Source: an uncultured Agrobacterium sp. (GTDB lineage Bacteria > Pseudomonadota > Alphaproteobacteria > Rhizobiales > Rhizobiaceae). From it: DNA of 64,000 bases. The position numbers were made by a program, and so were the translations under genes. Location of the stretch: positions 310,001 through 374,000 of the forward strand of contig CAJYTK010000013.1 of the NCBI GenBank assembly GCA_913777615.1, read 5' to 3'. The notes under the pieces are model-generated. The model searched no databases and was not told where the DNA came from. It saw nothing but the letters and a program-made list of their open reading frames with translations. Positions within the stretch are counted from its first letter, which is position 1. Every line of letters starts with the position of its first letter. Positions 48,438-57,105 of this stretch are shown in pieces.

Positions 48438-48872
48438 CTAGAGAAGCCCGAGTTCGGCAAGTTCACGCCGCAAGTCCGAGGGAAGATCTTGTGAAAGATC
48501 ACTGCCCGCAAGATCACGCGGCGCTTCCTCATCCTTGAGATAGCGCCATCCCTGAAACGGCCGCTTCGGCGCCGGCGAGGTCTCGATCACTTCCGGCCCG
48601 AGAATGAGATCGCATCGCGTAATTCCGTCTGCGCCTGTGAAGGAGCGAATATCAAGAAGCTTCTGGCGCGCCTGTACCTGCCCCTTGATCACCCAATAGA
48701 GAGAGCCTTCTTCCAACAACTCTTCAACCCGTTTAGGGATCATGCGCGTGGTGTGGACGCTGTGCGGCTCAAGTCCAGCCGCGATTGCGGTAAGGGAGCG
48801 CTGAGATACCCATTCGCGAAGATCATCGATAGAGTCCGCGCCGACGCAAAGTTTAATCAGATGTAGAGCCAT
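48438..48872 (-). CDS. DUF1489 family protein
   Basis: 144 residues from ATG 48872 (AGGCGG before it): MALHLIKLCVGADSIDDL, with RMIPKRVEELLEEGSLYWVI and PFQGWRYLKDEEAPRDL, matching DUF1489. This is a conserved alphaproteobacterial family of unknown function. The shape, basic residues around the trp/tyr core and absence of a signal peptide suggest a cytoplasmic protein. Divergence or operon partners are not evident: it is downstream of sdaA on the same strand, after a 65-bp gap. Confidence 0.9.
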   Translation of the reverse strand: MALHLIKLCVGADSIDDLREWVSQRSLTAIAAGLEPHSVHTTRMIPKRVEELLEEGSLYWVIKGQVQARQKLLDIRSFTGADGITRCDLILGPEVIETSPAPKRPFQGWRYLKDEEAPRDLAGSDLSQDLPSDLRRELAELGLL

Positions 48873-48937
48873 GCCGCCTATCAATGCCGTTTCGACGGAC
48901 GCGTCAAGCGCCCGTCAAAAAGATGACAATGCTAACG

Positions 48938-50341
48938 TCAACATTCCACGACATTGACCGCAAGGCCACCGGTCGAGGTCTCCTTGTACTTCTCGCTCAT
49001 GTCGTTGCCGGTCTGACGCATGGTCTCGATACAGGCGTCGAGCGGAACGAAGTGTTCGCCATCGCCCTTGAGTGCGAGAGACGCAGCCGTGACAGCCTTC
49101 ACCGCGCCTAGCGCATTTCGCTCAATGCAGGGAACCTGCACCAGCCCGGCCACCGGATCGCACGTCATACCGAGGTGATGTTCGAGCGCGATTTCCGCAG
49201 CGTTCTCAACCTGAGCAGGAGAGCCCCCCATAACGGCTGCAAGGCCGGCGGCTGCCATTGCGGCGGCGGAACCGACTTCACCCTGGCAACCAACTTCTGC
49301 GCCCGAAATCGATGCATTGTGCTTGATAATGCCGCCGATTGCTGCTGCCGTGAGGAGAAAGTCACGAATGTCCTCGACAGAAGCATCCTCGTGGAAATGG
49401 CGAAAGTAGCGTACAGTCGCAGGCACGACGCCAGCTGCGCCATTGGTCGGCGCCGTGACGACCCGACCGCCCACGGCGTTTTCCTCATTAACCGCCATCG
49501 CGTAGACGCTCAGCCAGTCATTAGCGAGAACCGGGTTCAGCCTGTTGCTGCGCCATTCAGCATTGAGCTTGTCGTGAATGGAGCGCGCCCGGCGGCGAAC
49601 CTTGAGCCCGCCGGGCATAATGCCCTCGCCTTTCAAACCACGTTCGATGCAACCATTCATGGCCTCCCAGATCTGGTCCAGGCGCATGTTCAAGGTTTCG
49701 CGGCTCATCACCGTTTCTTCGTTGGCGCGCTTCATCTGAGCAATGGTGCGGCCCGAGCGCGAGGCCATGTCCAGCATCTCTTTGGCCGTGGAAAAGGGAT
49801 ATGGCACCTTGGGGCCGTTATCGACGGTCTTGCCGCGCTGACGCGCAGCCTCGAGTTCTGTGTCGGTCACCACAAAACCGCCGCCTACGGAATAGTAGAT
49901 GCGCTTCAACAGCATCCGGCCCTGATTGTCATAGGCGGAAAACGTCATGCCATTGGCGTGGCCGGGAAGCGGGTTCTTCTTATCGAAGATCAGATCCTCG
50001 TCTGGCCGAAAAGCGTAGGACGGATGGCCAGGCGGCGTAACGCGACCTTCGCGCTCGACTTCGGCAATGATACCATCCATGGCGTCCGGATCGACCTGAT
50101 CGGGTTTTTCACCCGTCAGACCCAGCACGACCGCCCTGCCCGAACCGTGGCCAATGCCGGTGAAAGCAAGCGAGCCATGCAGACTGACCTTGATCGCCGA
50201 GATCGTTGCACCGGAAGGACGCGGCCAGTCATCAGACAATATCAGATCAAGAAACCGATTGGCGGCCGACATGGGCCCCATCGTGTGAGAACTGGAAGGG
50301 CCGATGCCGATTTTGAACACGTCGAAGACGGAGAGAAACAT
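48938..50341 (-). CDS. sdaA: L-serine ammonia-lyase (iron-sulfur type)
   Basis: 467 residues from ATG 50341 ([20 protein letters not shown]). It deaminates L-serine to pyruvate with a catalytic [4Fe-4S] cluster. The N-terminal beta domain has [11 protein letters not shown]. The alpha domain has the ligand cysteines in [16 protein letters not shown], and in [19 protein letters not shown]. This is the single-chain form. The frame extends to 50398 but the extra residues have no family support. Serine produced or used together with the glycine cleavage genes at the left of the window links the two (inference). Confidence 0.95.
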   Translation of the reverse strand: MFLSVFDVFKIGIGPSSSHTMGPMSAANRFLDLILSDDWPRPSGATISAIKVSLHGSLAFTGIGHGSGRAVVLGLTGEKPDQVDPDAMDGIIAEVEREGRVTPPGHPSYAFRPDEDLIFDKKNPLPGHANGMTFSAYDNQGRMLLKRIYYSVGGGFVVTDTELEAARQRGKTVDNGPKVPYPFSTAKEMLDMASRSGRTIAQMKRANEETVMSRETLNMRLDQIWEAMNGCIERGLKGEGIMPGGLKVRRRARSIHDKLNAEWRSNRLNPVLANDWLSVYAMAVNEENAVGGRVVTAPTNGAAGVVPATVRYFRHFHEDASVEDIRDFLLTAAAIGGIIKHNASISGAEVGCQGEVGSAAAMAAAGLAAVMGGSPAQVENAAEIALEHHLGMTCDPVAGLVQVPCIERNALGAVKAVTAASLALKGDGEHFVPLDACIETMRQTGNDMSEKYKETSTGGLAVNVVEC

Positions 50342-50460
50342 TCTGGTATGCCCTATGTATAGACCTATTGGCGCGAGTTTATCGGAACCTCGCGCCACGA
50401 ACCATACCGAAAAGCGGCCAAAACTGTGTCGGAAGCGCTATGGCAACATTCTGCCATCGC

Positions 50461-50501
50461 CAAAAGAAAACAGCGCGGCTCTTGGGAGAGTCCACGCTGT
50501 T
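50461..50501 (-). terminator. Terminator downstream of the 33-residue membrane protein gene
   Basis: On the minus strand, AACAGCGTGGACTCT pairs with AGAGCCGCGCTGTT (one wobble, one bulge; complement of 50487-50501 and 50469-50482), followed by TTCTTTTGG. It lies about 30 bp after the small gene and about 120 bp before the sdaA start, so it separates the two transcripts or acts as an attenuator. Confidence 0.7.
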
Positions 50502-50531
50502 CTGTAAAAAACTTTTTAAAAAGTGAGATGC

Positions 50532-50633
50532 TTATGGCGTACCGAAAAGATAGGTCAATGCGAGAAATGCGGCAAAGCCTGCAAGCGCGCGCAACGTAAC
50601 GCCCCAGCAAGATTTCTGAGCGGTTTCTTCCAT
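50532..50633 (-). CDS. 33-residue single-pass membrane protein
   Basis: A small gene below the usual length cut-off. The 33-residue product begins MEETAQKSCWGVTLRALAGF and continues with a hydrophobic stretch (AAFLALTYLF) ending GTP. Residues about 12-30 form one membrane helix. GGAG lies 6 bp before ATG 50633, and a clear terminator follows. The function is unknown; its place upstream of sdaA may be coincidental. Confidence 0.6.
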   Translation of the reverse strand: MEETAQKSCWGVTLRALAGFAAFLALTYLFGTP

Positions 50634-50978
50634 GATTACTCCAGCGTGTTCACTCTACGGTGGCTTTTGCAGCGCGTCCCGTTGCGCTACCATTTATTAA
50701 AAATGTGTGACGAAGGCAATTGCAAAAAAAGGCTAAACCAAGGCGAATCCGGTAAGCTGCCATACGTTGAGTGCATAGGTCTAAGAAAAAACAATCGCTT
50801 ACCAATACACTCTTCCAGCAGCGTTTGAGGACGATGTCTCAATTCGGTCCAAAGTGTAAATAGCGAAGATATTATGTGGCTTCTTCCCTCAAGCATACTG
50901 CCGCGCATGGCATGGGCAGCTTGAAATACGCCGGTCTGTAGCTTACCCAAATTGATACTTAAATCAGAGCGGGGAATC
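50634..50978. other. Intergenic region without a confident gene
   Basis: 345 bp between the 33-residue membrane protein gene (minus) and the small plus-strand gene at 50979. It is relatively AT-rich with several poly-A/T runs (e.g. near 50720-50740). Open frames on both strands here lack ribosome binding sites. It presumably contains two divergent promoters. Confidence 0.5.
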
Positions 50979-51332
50979 ATGCAGAGCGCGTCGTCAACCT
51001 TTCCGGATCGAGAAACAGTCGCCTCGAAGATCGCAACGCTTGGAGCAGAAGACCAGGCGTGGCTGACACTGCTTCTGGAAAATCCGACTCAGGACGAAGC
51101 CCTTCTTGAAGGGCTGTTGATTTTTCTCGACCGGGAAACCCAGTCGCGTTTCCTCAACGCTCTCAAGCTGGAAAAATGCGGCAAGTGGTTTGGAGGAAAC
51201 GCCCCTGCCCGGCTTCAGATTCGTTTGCATGAAATTGCCAAGAGCAGCCAGCATCCCGCTTATGCGTCTTTCAGGGCTGGCGTAGCAAAGTCTGGCGGGC
51301 TGGAAAAGGCTTACCCCAAAGCACCGCTATAA
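50979..51332 (+). CDS. Small hypothetical protein
   Basis: 117 residues from ATG 50979 with GGGGAA before it. The sequence is predominantly helical (SKIATLGAEDQAWLTLLLEN, LLEGLLIFLDRETQSRFLNA) with a basic C-terminal end. No signal peptide, no membrane segment and no recognised domain. Its 3' end overlaps the phosphodiester glycosidase gene by 6 bp tail-to-tail. Codon use looks normal for the window. Confidence 0.7.
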   Translation: MQSASSTFPDRETVASKIATLGAEDQAWLTLLLENPTQDEALLEGLLIFLDRETQSRFLNALKLEKCGKWFGGNAPARLQIRLHEIAKSSQHPAYASFRAGVAKSGGLEKAYPKAPL

Positions 51333-52082
51333 ATCCGGCACGCGATCCACGACAGCGATGATCGGTCCCATTGGAAAAAGATCGTCTCTTCTTCCAATGG
51401 CTGGAATGGTGACGCTCGAAATAGTGCCGTCGAGATAAAGTGCATTTGGCGTGTTCAGCCTGTCTCGAAACAAAGTGGCAAAGTCGTAAAAGCGCACCGG
51501 CTTTTCCGATATGACGAAATGCACGATACCATCAGGTGAGACTCCTACCCCATTGCGTCGCTTAAAGCTGTCGCTGTCGGGAAGAAAACGCGGATGGAGC
51601 TTACCGTCTATCACCAGCATCGGACCTGACTGCGTTGCAAATTGGGGCCGGAGATCGGTGTTGAGATAAGCGCTGGTTTCGGCAACGCCTGCCTCGCCAT
51701 CGGTGATGAAGAATACTCCATTGGGCTGCATGTGAAAGTTTCCCCATCCGCCACTGGTGCTGATCCGCGTTTTCTCAGTCCCGTTCTCGATGAACAGACC
51801 GACCGGAGACATATCGTTGTGATACATTCCGCCATTCATCCCAAAGACCATGAAGCGGTGCTGACGCCATAGGGCTGAAGAAAGCGCGGCGAAGCTGCCA
51901 TAGGATGCAGCGCTTACCTCGTCACGACTGTAGATCCTTATATCGGACTTCCGCGGATCGAAACTGCAGACTGTATAGGCAGCCCCGGCATGGTCGATTC
52001 GCTGGCAGTAGCTCGGTAATTCGGTACCGTTTACCTCAGAAGCAAAAAATAACGACAAAAAATATATTACAAAGCGGCGCAT
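51327..52082 (-). CDS. Phosphodiester glycosidase family (NAGPA/DUF2233) secreted protein
   Basis: 251 residues with an N-terminal signal (RRFVIYFLSLFFASEVNG). The mature part matches the phosphodiester glycosidase domain: FGMNGGMYHNDMSPVGLFIE, QPNGVFFITDGE, RRNGVGVSPDG and LYLDGTISSV. The family removes N-acetylglucosamine-1-phosphate-type diesters or related sugar phosphodiesters; the substrate in bacteria is mostly unknown. A pair of cysteines (residues 26 and 39, approximately) could be disulfide-linked. Periplasmic location is expected. It is monocistronic. Confidence 0.88.
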   Translation of the reverse strand: MRRFVIYFLSLFFASEVNGTELPSYCQRIDHAGAAYTVCSFDPRKSDIRIYSRDEVSAASYGSFAALSSALWRQHRFMVFGMNGGMYHNDMSPVGLFIENGTEKTRISTSGGWGNFHMQPNGVFFITDGEAGVAETSAYLNTDLRPQFATQSGPMLVIDGKLHPRFLPDSDSFKRRNGVGVSPDGIVHFVISEKPVRFYDFATLFRDRLNTPNALYLDGTISSVTIPAIGRRDDLFPMGPIIAVVDRVPDL

Positions 52083-52302
52083 GTTTCCCCTTGGCGCAAG
52101 TACAGAATCGTCGTTTCTATTGCTGGGGCGCTAAAAGCGCTGCAGGAAAAAACGAACAGACAGAATCTTTCCAGACAGTCTTTCCGTCTGAATTGAGGCC
52201 GCATCATTACAATCAGACAACAAATGCGTCCCGCCTCATGACGGTGCGGGTATTTATTAAGGGCGATGATAAGGCTCGAACATATCATCAGGGGTTCAGA
52301 CA

Positions 52303-53040
52303 ATGCCAATCATTACGTTTGCAAATACCAAAGGCGGCGCAGGAAAAACAACGGCTGCCGTGATCATCGCCAGCGAGCTAGCGCGGCAGGGACACCGCGT
52401 CACACTTCTGGATGCCGACCCACAGAGATGGGCATCGAGGTGGCACGGTCTCACCAAGCCTCAGAAGAATCTGTCCGTGATTTCCGACGTGACTGACGAC
52501 ACAATCGAAAGCCACATCAAGGACAGCAAGAAACGCGGTGGCTATATTCTGATCGATCTGCCTGGCGGACAATCGCCCGTTTTGGCGAAGGCGATCGGTT
52601 TTGCCAACCACGTTTTCATTCCGGTTCAGGGCTGTGCGATGGATGCAGTGGGTGGAGCCCAGGTGCTTGGTCTCCTGAAGGACCTCGCCGACCAGTGCGA
52701 TATCCACATTCCGCATTCAGTGATTCTCACGCGTATCAGTCCAATCATCACCACACGATCAATGCAGGCGGTTAAAACATTGCTGGCCGAGAGGATGGTG
52801 CGAGTGTTGAATATGCCGCTCGTCGAACGCGCTGCCTATCGCGACATGTTCGTCACTGGCGGTGCTCCGCATATGATGAACCCTGAACGGGTCAGCAATC
52901 TGGATAAGGCGTGCGAGAATGCCCAAGCTCTTGCCGTCGAGGTCCTTAGCCTCGTCCCACCTAAGGCCATATCGGCGAAATCGGTGAAGGCTGCCGGCAC
53001 AAAAGGCGCAGGTTCGAAGCTCGCCAAGAAAGCTGCCTGA
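52303..53040 (+). CDS. Orphan ParA/MinD-type ATPase
   Basis: 245 residues with the deviant Walker A KGGAGKTT (residues 10-17) and the Walker A' and B-type strands LLDADPQRWASRW and YILIDLPGGQSP. It ends in a Lys/Ala-rich tail (from about residue 228, AKSVKAAGTKGAGSKL). There is no parB, repABC or transfer gene beside it, so it is not a replicon-partition unit here; the sequence is closer to VirC1/orphan ParA proteins that position macromolecular cargo (inference). It starts after a 220-bp gap and ends before a bidirectional terminator. Confidence 0.9.
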   Translation: MPIITFANTKGGAGKTTAAVIIASELARQGHRVTLLDADPQRWASRWHGLTKPQKNLSVISDVTDDTIESHIKDSKKRGGYILIDLPGGQSPVLAKAIGFANHVFIPVQGCAMDAVGGAQVLGLLKDLADQCDIHIPHSVILTRISPIITTRSMQAVKTLLAERMVRVLNMPLVERAAYRDMFVTGGAPHMMNPERVSNLDKACENAQALAVEVLSLVPPKAISAKSVKAAGTKGAGSKLAKKAA

Positions 53041-53052
53041 ACCATAAACGAA

Positions 53053-53080
53053 AAAGCCGACGAGCGATCGTCGGCTTTGT
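53053..53080. terminator. Bidirectional terminator between parA-like and entericidin genes
   Basis: A perfect 11-bp stem AAAGCCGACGA / TCGTCGGCTTT (53053-53063 with 53068-53078), loop GCGA, flanked by A-run and T residues. Confidence 0.85.
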
Positions 53081-53101
53081 ACGCTCACGTTGATTGCGAT
53101 A

Positions 53102-53263
53102 TCAACGGCGCGCTGCGTGATCCACTCGGCGTCCAGCATCCTGCGTCGCATCCACGGCGTTTGCCGTATCGCGGCCCATACCGCGGATGGTGTTGCCACA
53201 AGAACTCAAGGTCGCGACCGTAACAAGAATAGCAGCAACGGTTGCAAAAGCACGTGTCGTCAT
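53102..53263 (-). CDS. Entericidin A/B-family small lipoprotein
   Basis: 53 residues: a signal sequence MTTRAFATVAAILVTVATL leads into the lipobox LSSC (lipidated Cys22), then GNTIRGMGRDTANAVDAT and an amphipathic tail. This matches the entericidin family of small envelope lipoproteins. GGGGAG precedes ATG 53263; the frame continues to 53290 but the site decides the start. Two short dyads, GCCTGCAC/GTGCAGGC (53283-53299) and TCATCC/GGATGA (53301-53317), lie in the leader. It is downstream of the LysR gene on the same strand. Confidence 0.88.
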   Translation of the reverse strand: MTTRAFATVAAILVTVATLSSCGNTIRGMGRDTANAVDATQDAGRRVDHAARR

Positions 53264-53282
53264 ATTGATATACTCCCCTAAG

Positions 53283-53317
53283 GCCTGCACGGTGCAGGCG
53301 TCATCCTAGACGGATGA
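53283..53317. promoter_or_regulatory. Two adjacent dyads before the entericidin gene
   Basis: GCCTGCAC/GTGCAGGC (53283-53299, one central base) is followed one base later by TCATCC/GGATGA (53301-53317). They lie 20-54 bp upstream of ATG 53263 and could be an operator or a 5' hairpin pair. Confidence 0.4.
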
Positions 53318-53354
53318 TCAACGCCGCGATGCAAAAGCAGTTCCAGCCATTTTC

Positions 53355-53382
53355 AAAAAAACGTGAGCGCTAAACCTTCACG
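53355..53382 (-). terminator. Terminator downstream of the LysR gene
   Basis: On the minus strand CGTGA pairs with TCACG (complement of 53362-53366 and 53378-53382) with an 11-nt loop, followed by seven T. Only a 5-bp stem, so moderate strength. Confidence 0.55.
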
Positions 53383-53385
53383 AAC

Positions 53386-54291
53386 TTAAGCGGCGGGCGC
53401 GACCTGCGCAACATCGCGAAAGGCATTGCGAATGCTGTCGGCGACCGCCTGGATCGGACGCGACACCTTGTCGGTCATGATCAGGCGAATGTCAAAGCTG
53501 CCAAGCGGTGGCAACCCTTCCTTCTCGCCCAGGATGACCATATCGTTCTGAATGTAGGACCTTGGCAATGGAGCAATCGCGAGATCGGCTTCGATTGCCG
53601 CTCTCTGGGCAAGGGTGTGGCCACTCAAATATGCCACGCGATAGGGTCGGCTACGCTTTTCCAATGCGTTGATCGCTTCGGATCGCCAGATGCAACCGTC
53701 CTCCCATATAGAAATCGGCAAAGGCTCTCGGAGATGTGCAGTTCCACATTTTGCCCCCGCCCAAACCAATCTTTCGCGCATCAGAACTTCACCCGTGTCT
53801 CTCAGCGGATGTGAAGCGCAATTTACCAGCGCCAGGTCAAGCCGTTGCTCATCCACGCGCTTATATAGCTGCGAACTGGAATCGATCGTGACATCGACCA
53901 TGATTCCTGGAAAGGCTTCGGCAAAGCGCTTTAAAATGCCAGGCAGTAGACCACGCTGGCCAAGATCGTCAGGCGCTCCTAGCCTCACTACACCAGACAA
54001 TTCCGGCATGACGAACCGAGACACGGCCTCGTTCGACAGCGCAATCATTCGTCTTGCATAGGTCAGCAGGGTTTCGCCATGGGCCGTCAGCGTCACAGAT
54101 CGAGCATCACGCAAAAAAAGCGTGGTCTTCAACTGCTCCTCAAGTTTCTTGATCTGCATTGACACGGCGGATGGCGTGCGGAACACGGCTTCCGCCGCGG
54201 TCGAGAAATTGCCCGTCTCTGCAATCGCCACGAATGTTCGCAGAATGTCATTGTCAAGCAAGGGAAGCGGCTGGCGAAATGAAACAGTCAT
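53386..54291 (-). CDS. LysR-type transcriptional regulator
   Basis: 301 residues from ATG 54291. The N-terminal winged HTH is LDNDILRTFVAIAETGNFST followed by AEAVFRTPSAVSMQIKKLEEQL; residues about 90-295 form the periplasmic-binding-like effector domain. Its divergent neighbour encodes DUF1127, and in alphaproteobacteria the LysR-type regulator VtlR controls DUF1127 genes; here, however, no trxB or abcR RNA gene is adjacent, so an identity with VtlR/LsrB is not claimed. A dyad lies 23-45 bp upstream of its start. A longer frame to 54333 lacks a ribosome binding site and would run through that dyad. Confidence 0.93.
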   Translation of the reverse strand: MTVSFRQPLPLLDNDILRTFVAIAETGNFSTAAEAVFRTPSAVSMQIKKLEEQLKTTLFLRDARSVTLTAHGETLLTYARRMIALSNEAVSRFVMPELSGVVRLGAPDDLGQRGLLPGILKRFAEAFPGIMVDVTIDSSSQLYKRVDEQRLDLALVNCASHPLRDTGEVLMRERLVWAGAKCGTAHLREPLPISIWEDGCIWRSEAINALEKRSRPYRVAYLSGHTLAQRAAIEADLAIAPLPRSYIQNDMVILGEKEGLPPLGSFDIRLIMTDKVSRPIQAVADSIRNAFRDVAQVAPAA

Positions 54292-54313
54292 GACCGTGTC
54301 CGTCAATTTTTCT

Positions 54314-54336
54314 GAATGATATATCGATATCATTTC
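54314..54336. promoter_or_regulatory. Dyad between LysR gene and DUF1127 gene
   Basis: GAA-TGATAT-ATCG-ATATCA-TTTC shows near-perfect dyad symmetry around the core ATATCGATAT (54314-54336). It sits immediately upstream of the LysR start and about 180 bp before DUF1127, a typical place for autoregulation and target control by a LysR-type protein. The binding protein is inferred only from position. Confidence 0.5.
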
Positions 54337-54514
54337 GTTTGATTGAATGTCAAGCCAACGCCATTCTGTTCATCCAGCAGAGCCGAACCCACCTGCCCAT
54401 CTGAATATCGCAACACAAAATATCATGAGTAGCATCACTGCCATTCAATTGATTGATGACTCGTCGGTGCGCATAGCTGTTCTGTCACCGACACTGAAAC
54501 AAAGGACTATTGAA

Positions 54515-54715
54515 ATGACGATGATAATCCAGCACGAGGAAAGCGGCAGTTCGCTTCGCCTGCGCTCTCCTCAATGGCTCTTAGGCCTTAAAGAACTTGC
54601 GTTTCGTCTTCACGCATCATGGCGGCAAAGGCAAAACCGTCGCGTCCTCGAAAGCTTGCCCATGGATACATTGAAGGACATTGGATGGCCCGTGAACGAC
54701 ACCATCCGCCGTTGA
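54515..54715 (+). CDS. DUF1127 domain small protein
   Basis: 66 residues. The C-terminal DUF1127 core is ELAFRLHASWRQRQNRRVLE followed by SLPMDTLKDIGWP, the arginine-rich family motif ending in the usual L-x-D-I-G-x. Such proteins in Agrobacterium influence small-RNA/mRNA turnover and carbon or phosphate metabolism, but the role of each copy differs. ATG 54515 has AAGGA 8 bp upstream; the frame extends back to 54347 without support. It is divergent from a LysR gene that may control it. Confidence 0.88.
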   Translation: MTMIIQHEESGSSLRLRSPQWLLGLKELAFRLHASWRQRQNRRVLESLPMDTLKDIGWPVNDTIRR

Positions 54716-54850
54716 GCAGTAACCGCTTAAACAGCACACATAAAAAGCAATGAGTGGCTCGCCGGATGTTCCCGCGGGCCATTTTTTTGCAGCGCGGAAC
54801 AAAGGCGCAAGACGTCAGTTTCCCCATGTCACTTCATCATGAGGAAATCC

Positions 54851-56926
54851 ATGCCCCAGTTTGGCTCCAGCATTCGGCCCGGCGACTTTACTCGCCTGGG
54901 CGCCAATTTCGATGGCGAAGGCGTAAACTTCGCACTTTTCAGTGCCTGCGCCGAAAGGGTCGAACTCTGCCTTTTCGATGACACAGGAAACACTGAAATC
55001 GAGCGCATTACGCTGCCTGAATTCACCAACGAAATCTGGCACGGCTATATCCCAGGCTTGAAGCCCGGCGCGTTGTATGGCTACAGGGTATATGGGCCTT
55101 ACGATCCGGAAAACGGTCATCGTTTCAATCCGAACAAGTTGCTGGTCGATCCTTACGCGCGGGAAGTTGTCGGCGAGATTGAATGGGGTCAGGAGCAATT
55201 CGGATACGACCTTAACAGCGAAGACAAGGATATGTCCTTCAACGAGGCCGACAGCGCATCCAAGATGCCAAAGTGCCGCGTGATCGACCCCAAAGACTAT
55301 GACTGGAGCGGCGATAACCGGCCCAGTATTCCGTGGTCGAAGACCATCTTTTACGAAACCCATGTGAAGGGTTTCACCAAGCTGCATCCCGCTCTGCCTG
55401 AAGAGTTGAAGGGGACCTATGAGGGCCTCGGTCACAAGGGCGTCGTTGACTACATTAAAACCCTGGGCATCACGTCTATCGAACTACTGCCGATTCACTA
55501 TTTCCCTGATGATTCCCATCTTCTGGATAAGGGTCTGAAGAACTTCTGGGGTTACAACTCGCTCGCGTTCTTTGCGCCGGCTTCCCGCTATTACGGCCCA
55601 CGGGCGATGGCTGGCTTTCGCGATATGGTGCGTGCCTTTCATGACGCCAATATCGAGGTCATTCTCGATGTCGTCTATAACCACACCGCGGAAGGAAACG
55701 AACTCGGCCCGACCCTTTCCTTCAAAGGCATAGACAACTTCTCCTATTACCGTACCCTGCCCGACCAGCCGCGCTACTACATCAACGACACTGGCACCGG
55801 AAACACGGTCAATACATCTCATCCGCGCGTTCTTCAGCTTGTGACCGACTCTCTCCGTTACTGGGCCGAAGACATGCATGTCGACGGATTTCGCTTCGAC
55901 CTCGGCACCATTCTCGGTCGTGAACCAGAAGGCTTCGATCAAAGGAGCGGTTTCTTCGATGCGGTGGGCCAAGACCCAGTACTGTCGCGCCTGAAGCTCG
56001 TTGGCGAGCCTTGGGATATCGGGCCTGGCGGTTACCAGGTCGGCGGCTTCCCTCCCGGCTGGGCAGAGTGGAACGACAAGTACCGAGACACTGTGCGCGA
56101 ATATTGGAAGGATGAGGATGGCACGGCGGGTGACTTCGCTGCGCGCGTACTCGGTTCAGGCGATGTCTATGACCTGCGCGGACGCAAGACCTGGGCCAGC
56201 GTCAACTTCATTACCGCTCATGACGGCTTTACTTTGAACGACCTCGTTTCTTACAATGAGAAGCACAATGAGGCGAACGGCGAAGACAACAAGGACGGTC
56301 ACAGCGACAACCGCAGTTTCAACTACGGCGTCGAAGGTCCGACGGACGACGAAGGTATCAACGCTGTGCGTGATCGCCAGAAACGCAATTTTCTGGCAAC
56401 GCTTCTCCTGTCCCATGGCACACCGATGATCCTTGCCGGCGATGAATTCGGGCGCAGCCAAATGGGGAACAACAACGGCTATTGCCAGGACAGCGATCTG
56501 AGCTGGGTGCATTGGGAAGGGCTGCCGGAAAGCGCCGACACCCTCCGTGACTTTACTCGCCGCCTCATAGAATTGCGCCAGTCGCATTCAGTCCTTCGCC
56601 GTGACAGCTGGCATGACGGCACTCACGTGACATGGCTGAACCCTGGCGGCGGTGAGCAGAAGCCGGAACATTGGGAAGATCCTGGCAGCACGACACTTGG
56701 TCTGCGGCTCAGCCGCGAAAAGTCGTCCGATAGCGAGGAGTGGAACGATGTGCTTATCCTGTTCAACCCGCATGATGGCGATGTCGAGTTTAAGCTTCCG
56801 GAAGTAGAGCATGGGTGGACCACGGAGTTGACGACGGCCGATCCAGCGGTCCATGGCAATCAGATCGCCAATTCGCAGACCTATACGATGGAGGGTCGCA
56901 GCTTGATACTGCTGCGCGCGGCCTGA
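54851..56926 (+). CDS. glgX: Glycogen debranching enzyme GlgX
   Basis: 691 residues. It hydrolyses alpha-1,6 branches of phosphorylase-limited glycogen. An N-terminal isoamylase-type CBM48 domain (RPGDFTRLGANFDGEGVNFA) precedes a GH13 barrel. The catalytic residues are Asp350 in VDGFRFDLGTILG, Glu386 in LVGEPWDIG and Asp458 in ITAHDGFTLNDL. The conserved region DVVYNHTAEGNELGPTLS is present. ATG 54851 is preferred over ATG 54839 because GAGGAAATCC directly precedes it. No glgBAC or phosphorylase genes lie beside it. A strong terminator follows. Confidence 0.96.
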   Translation: MPQFGSSIRPGDFTRLGANFDGEGVNFALFSACAERVELCLFDDTGNTEIERITLPEFTNEIWHGYIPGLKPGALYGYRVYGPYDPENGHRFNPNKLLVDPYAREVVGEIEWGQEQFGYDLNSEDKDMSFNEADSASKMPKCRVIDPKDYDWSGDNRPSIPWSKTIFYETHVKGFTKLHPALPEELKGTYEGLGHKGVVDYIKTLGITSIELLPIHYFPDDSHLLDKGLKNFWGYNSLAFFAPASRYYGPRAMAGFRDMVRAFHDANIEVILDVVYNHTAEGNELGPTLSFKGIDNFSYYRTLPDQPRYYINDTGTGNTVNTSHPRVLQLVTDSLRYWAEDMHVDGFRFDLGTILGREPEGFDQRSGFFDAVGQDPVLSRLKLVGEPWDIGPGGYQVGGFPPGWAEWNDKYRDTVREYWKDEDGTAGDFAARVLGSGDVYDLRGRKTWASVNFITAHDGFTLNDLVSYNEKHNEANGEDNKDGHSDNRSFNYGVEGPTDDEGINAVRDRQKRNFLATLLLSHGTPMILAGDEFGRSQMGNNNGYCQDSDLSWVHWEGLPESADTLRDFTRRLIELRQSHSVLRRDSWHDGTHVTWLNPGGGEQKPEHWEDPGSTTLGLRLSREKSSDSEEWNDVLILFNPHDGDVEFKLPEVEHGWTTELTTADPAVHGNQIANSQTYTMEGRSLILLRAA

Positions 56927-56951
56927 TCGACCTGATCTTGTAAGCCATCGC

Positions 56952-56985
56952 AGAAGTCGGAGCACCGCTCCGGCTTCTTTTTTTG
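56952..56985 (+). terminator. Terminator after glgX
   Basis: A 12-bp stem AGAAGTCGGAGC / GCTCCGGCTTCT (one wobble; 56952-56963 with 56967-56978), loop ACC, followed by a run of T (56975 on). Confidence 0.88.
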
Positions 56986-57105
56986 CCTATCATTAGGTTC
57001 GCGAGCCCGACTGGCCGGTAGTTCCCTACTCTTGGCTCATGCTTGCGAGGACCCGACGCACAGCAAAAAGAAGCAGCGTCGTGCAACAGCTTTGCGCAGT
57101 TTTGC

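Noticed and set aside
50687-50980. 97-codon minus-strand frame upstream of the 117-residue protein
   Set aside because: Covers a promoter-like, AT-rich spacer and lacks a supported start or protein features.
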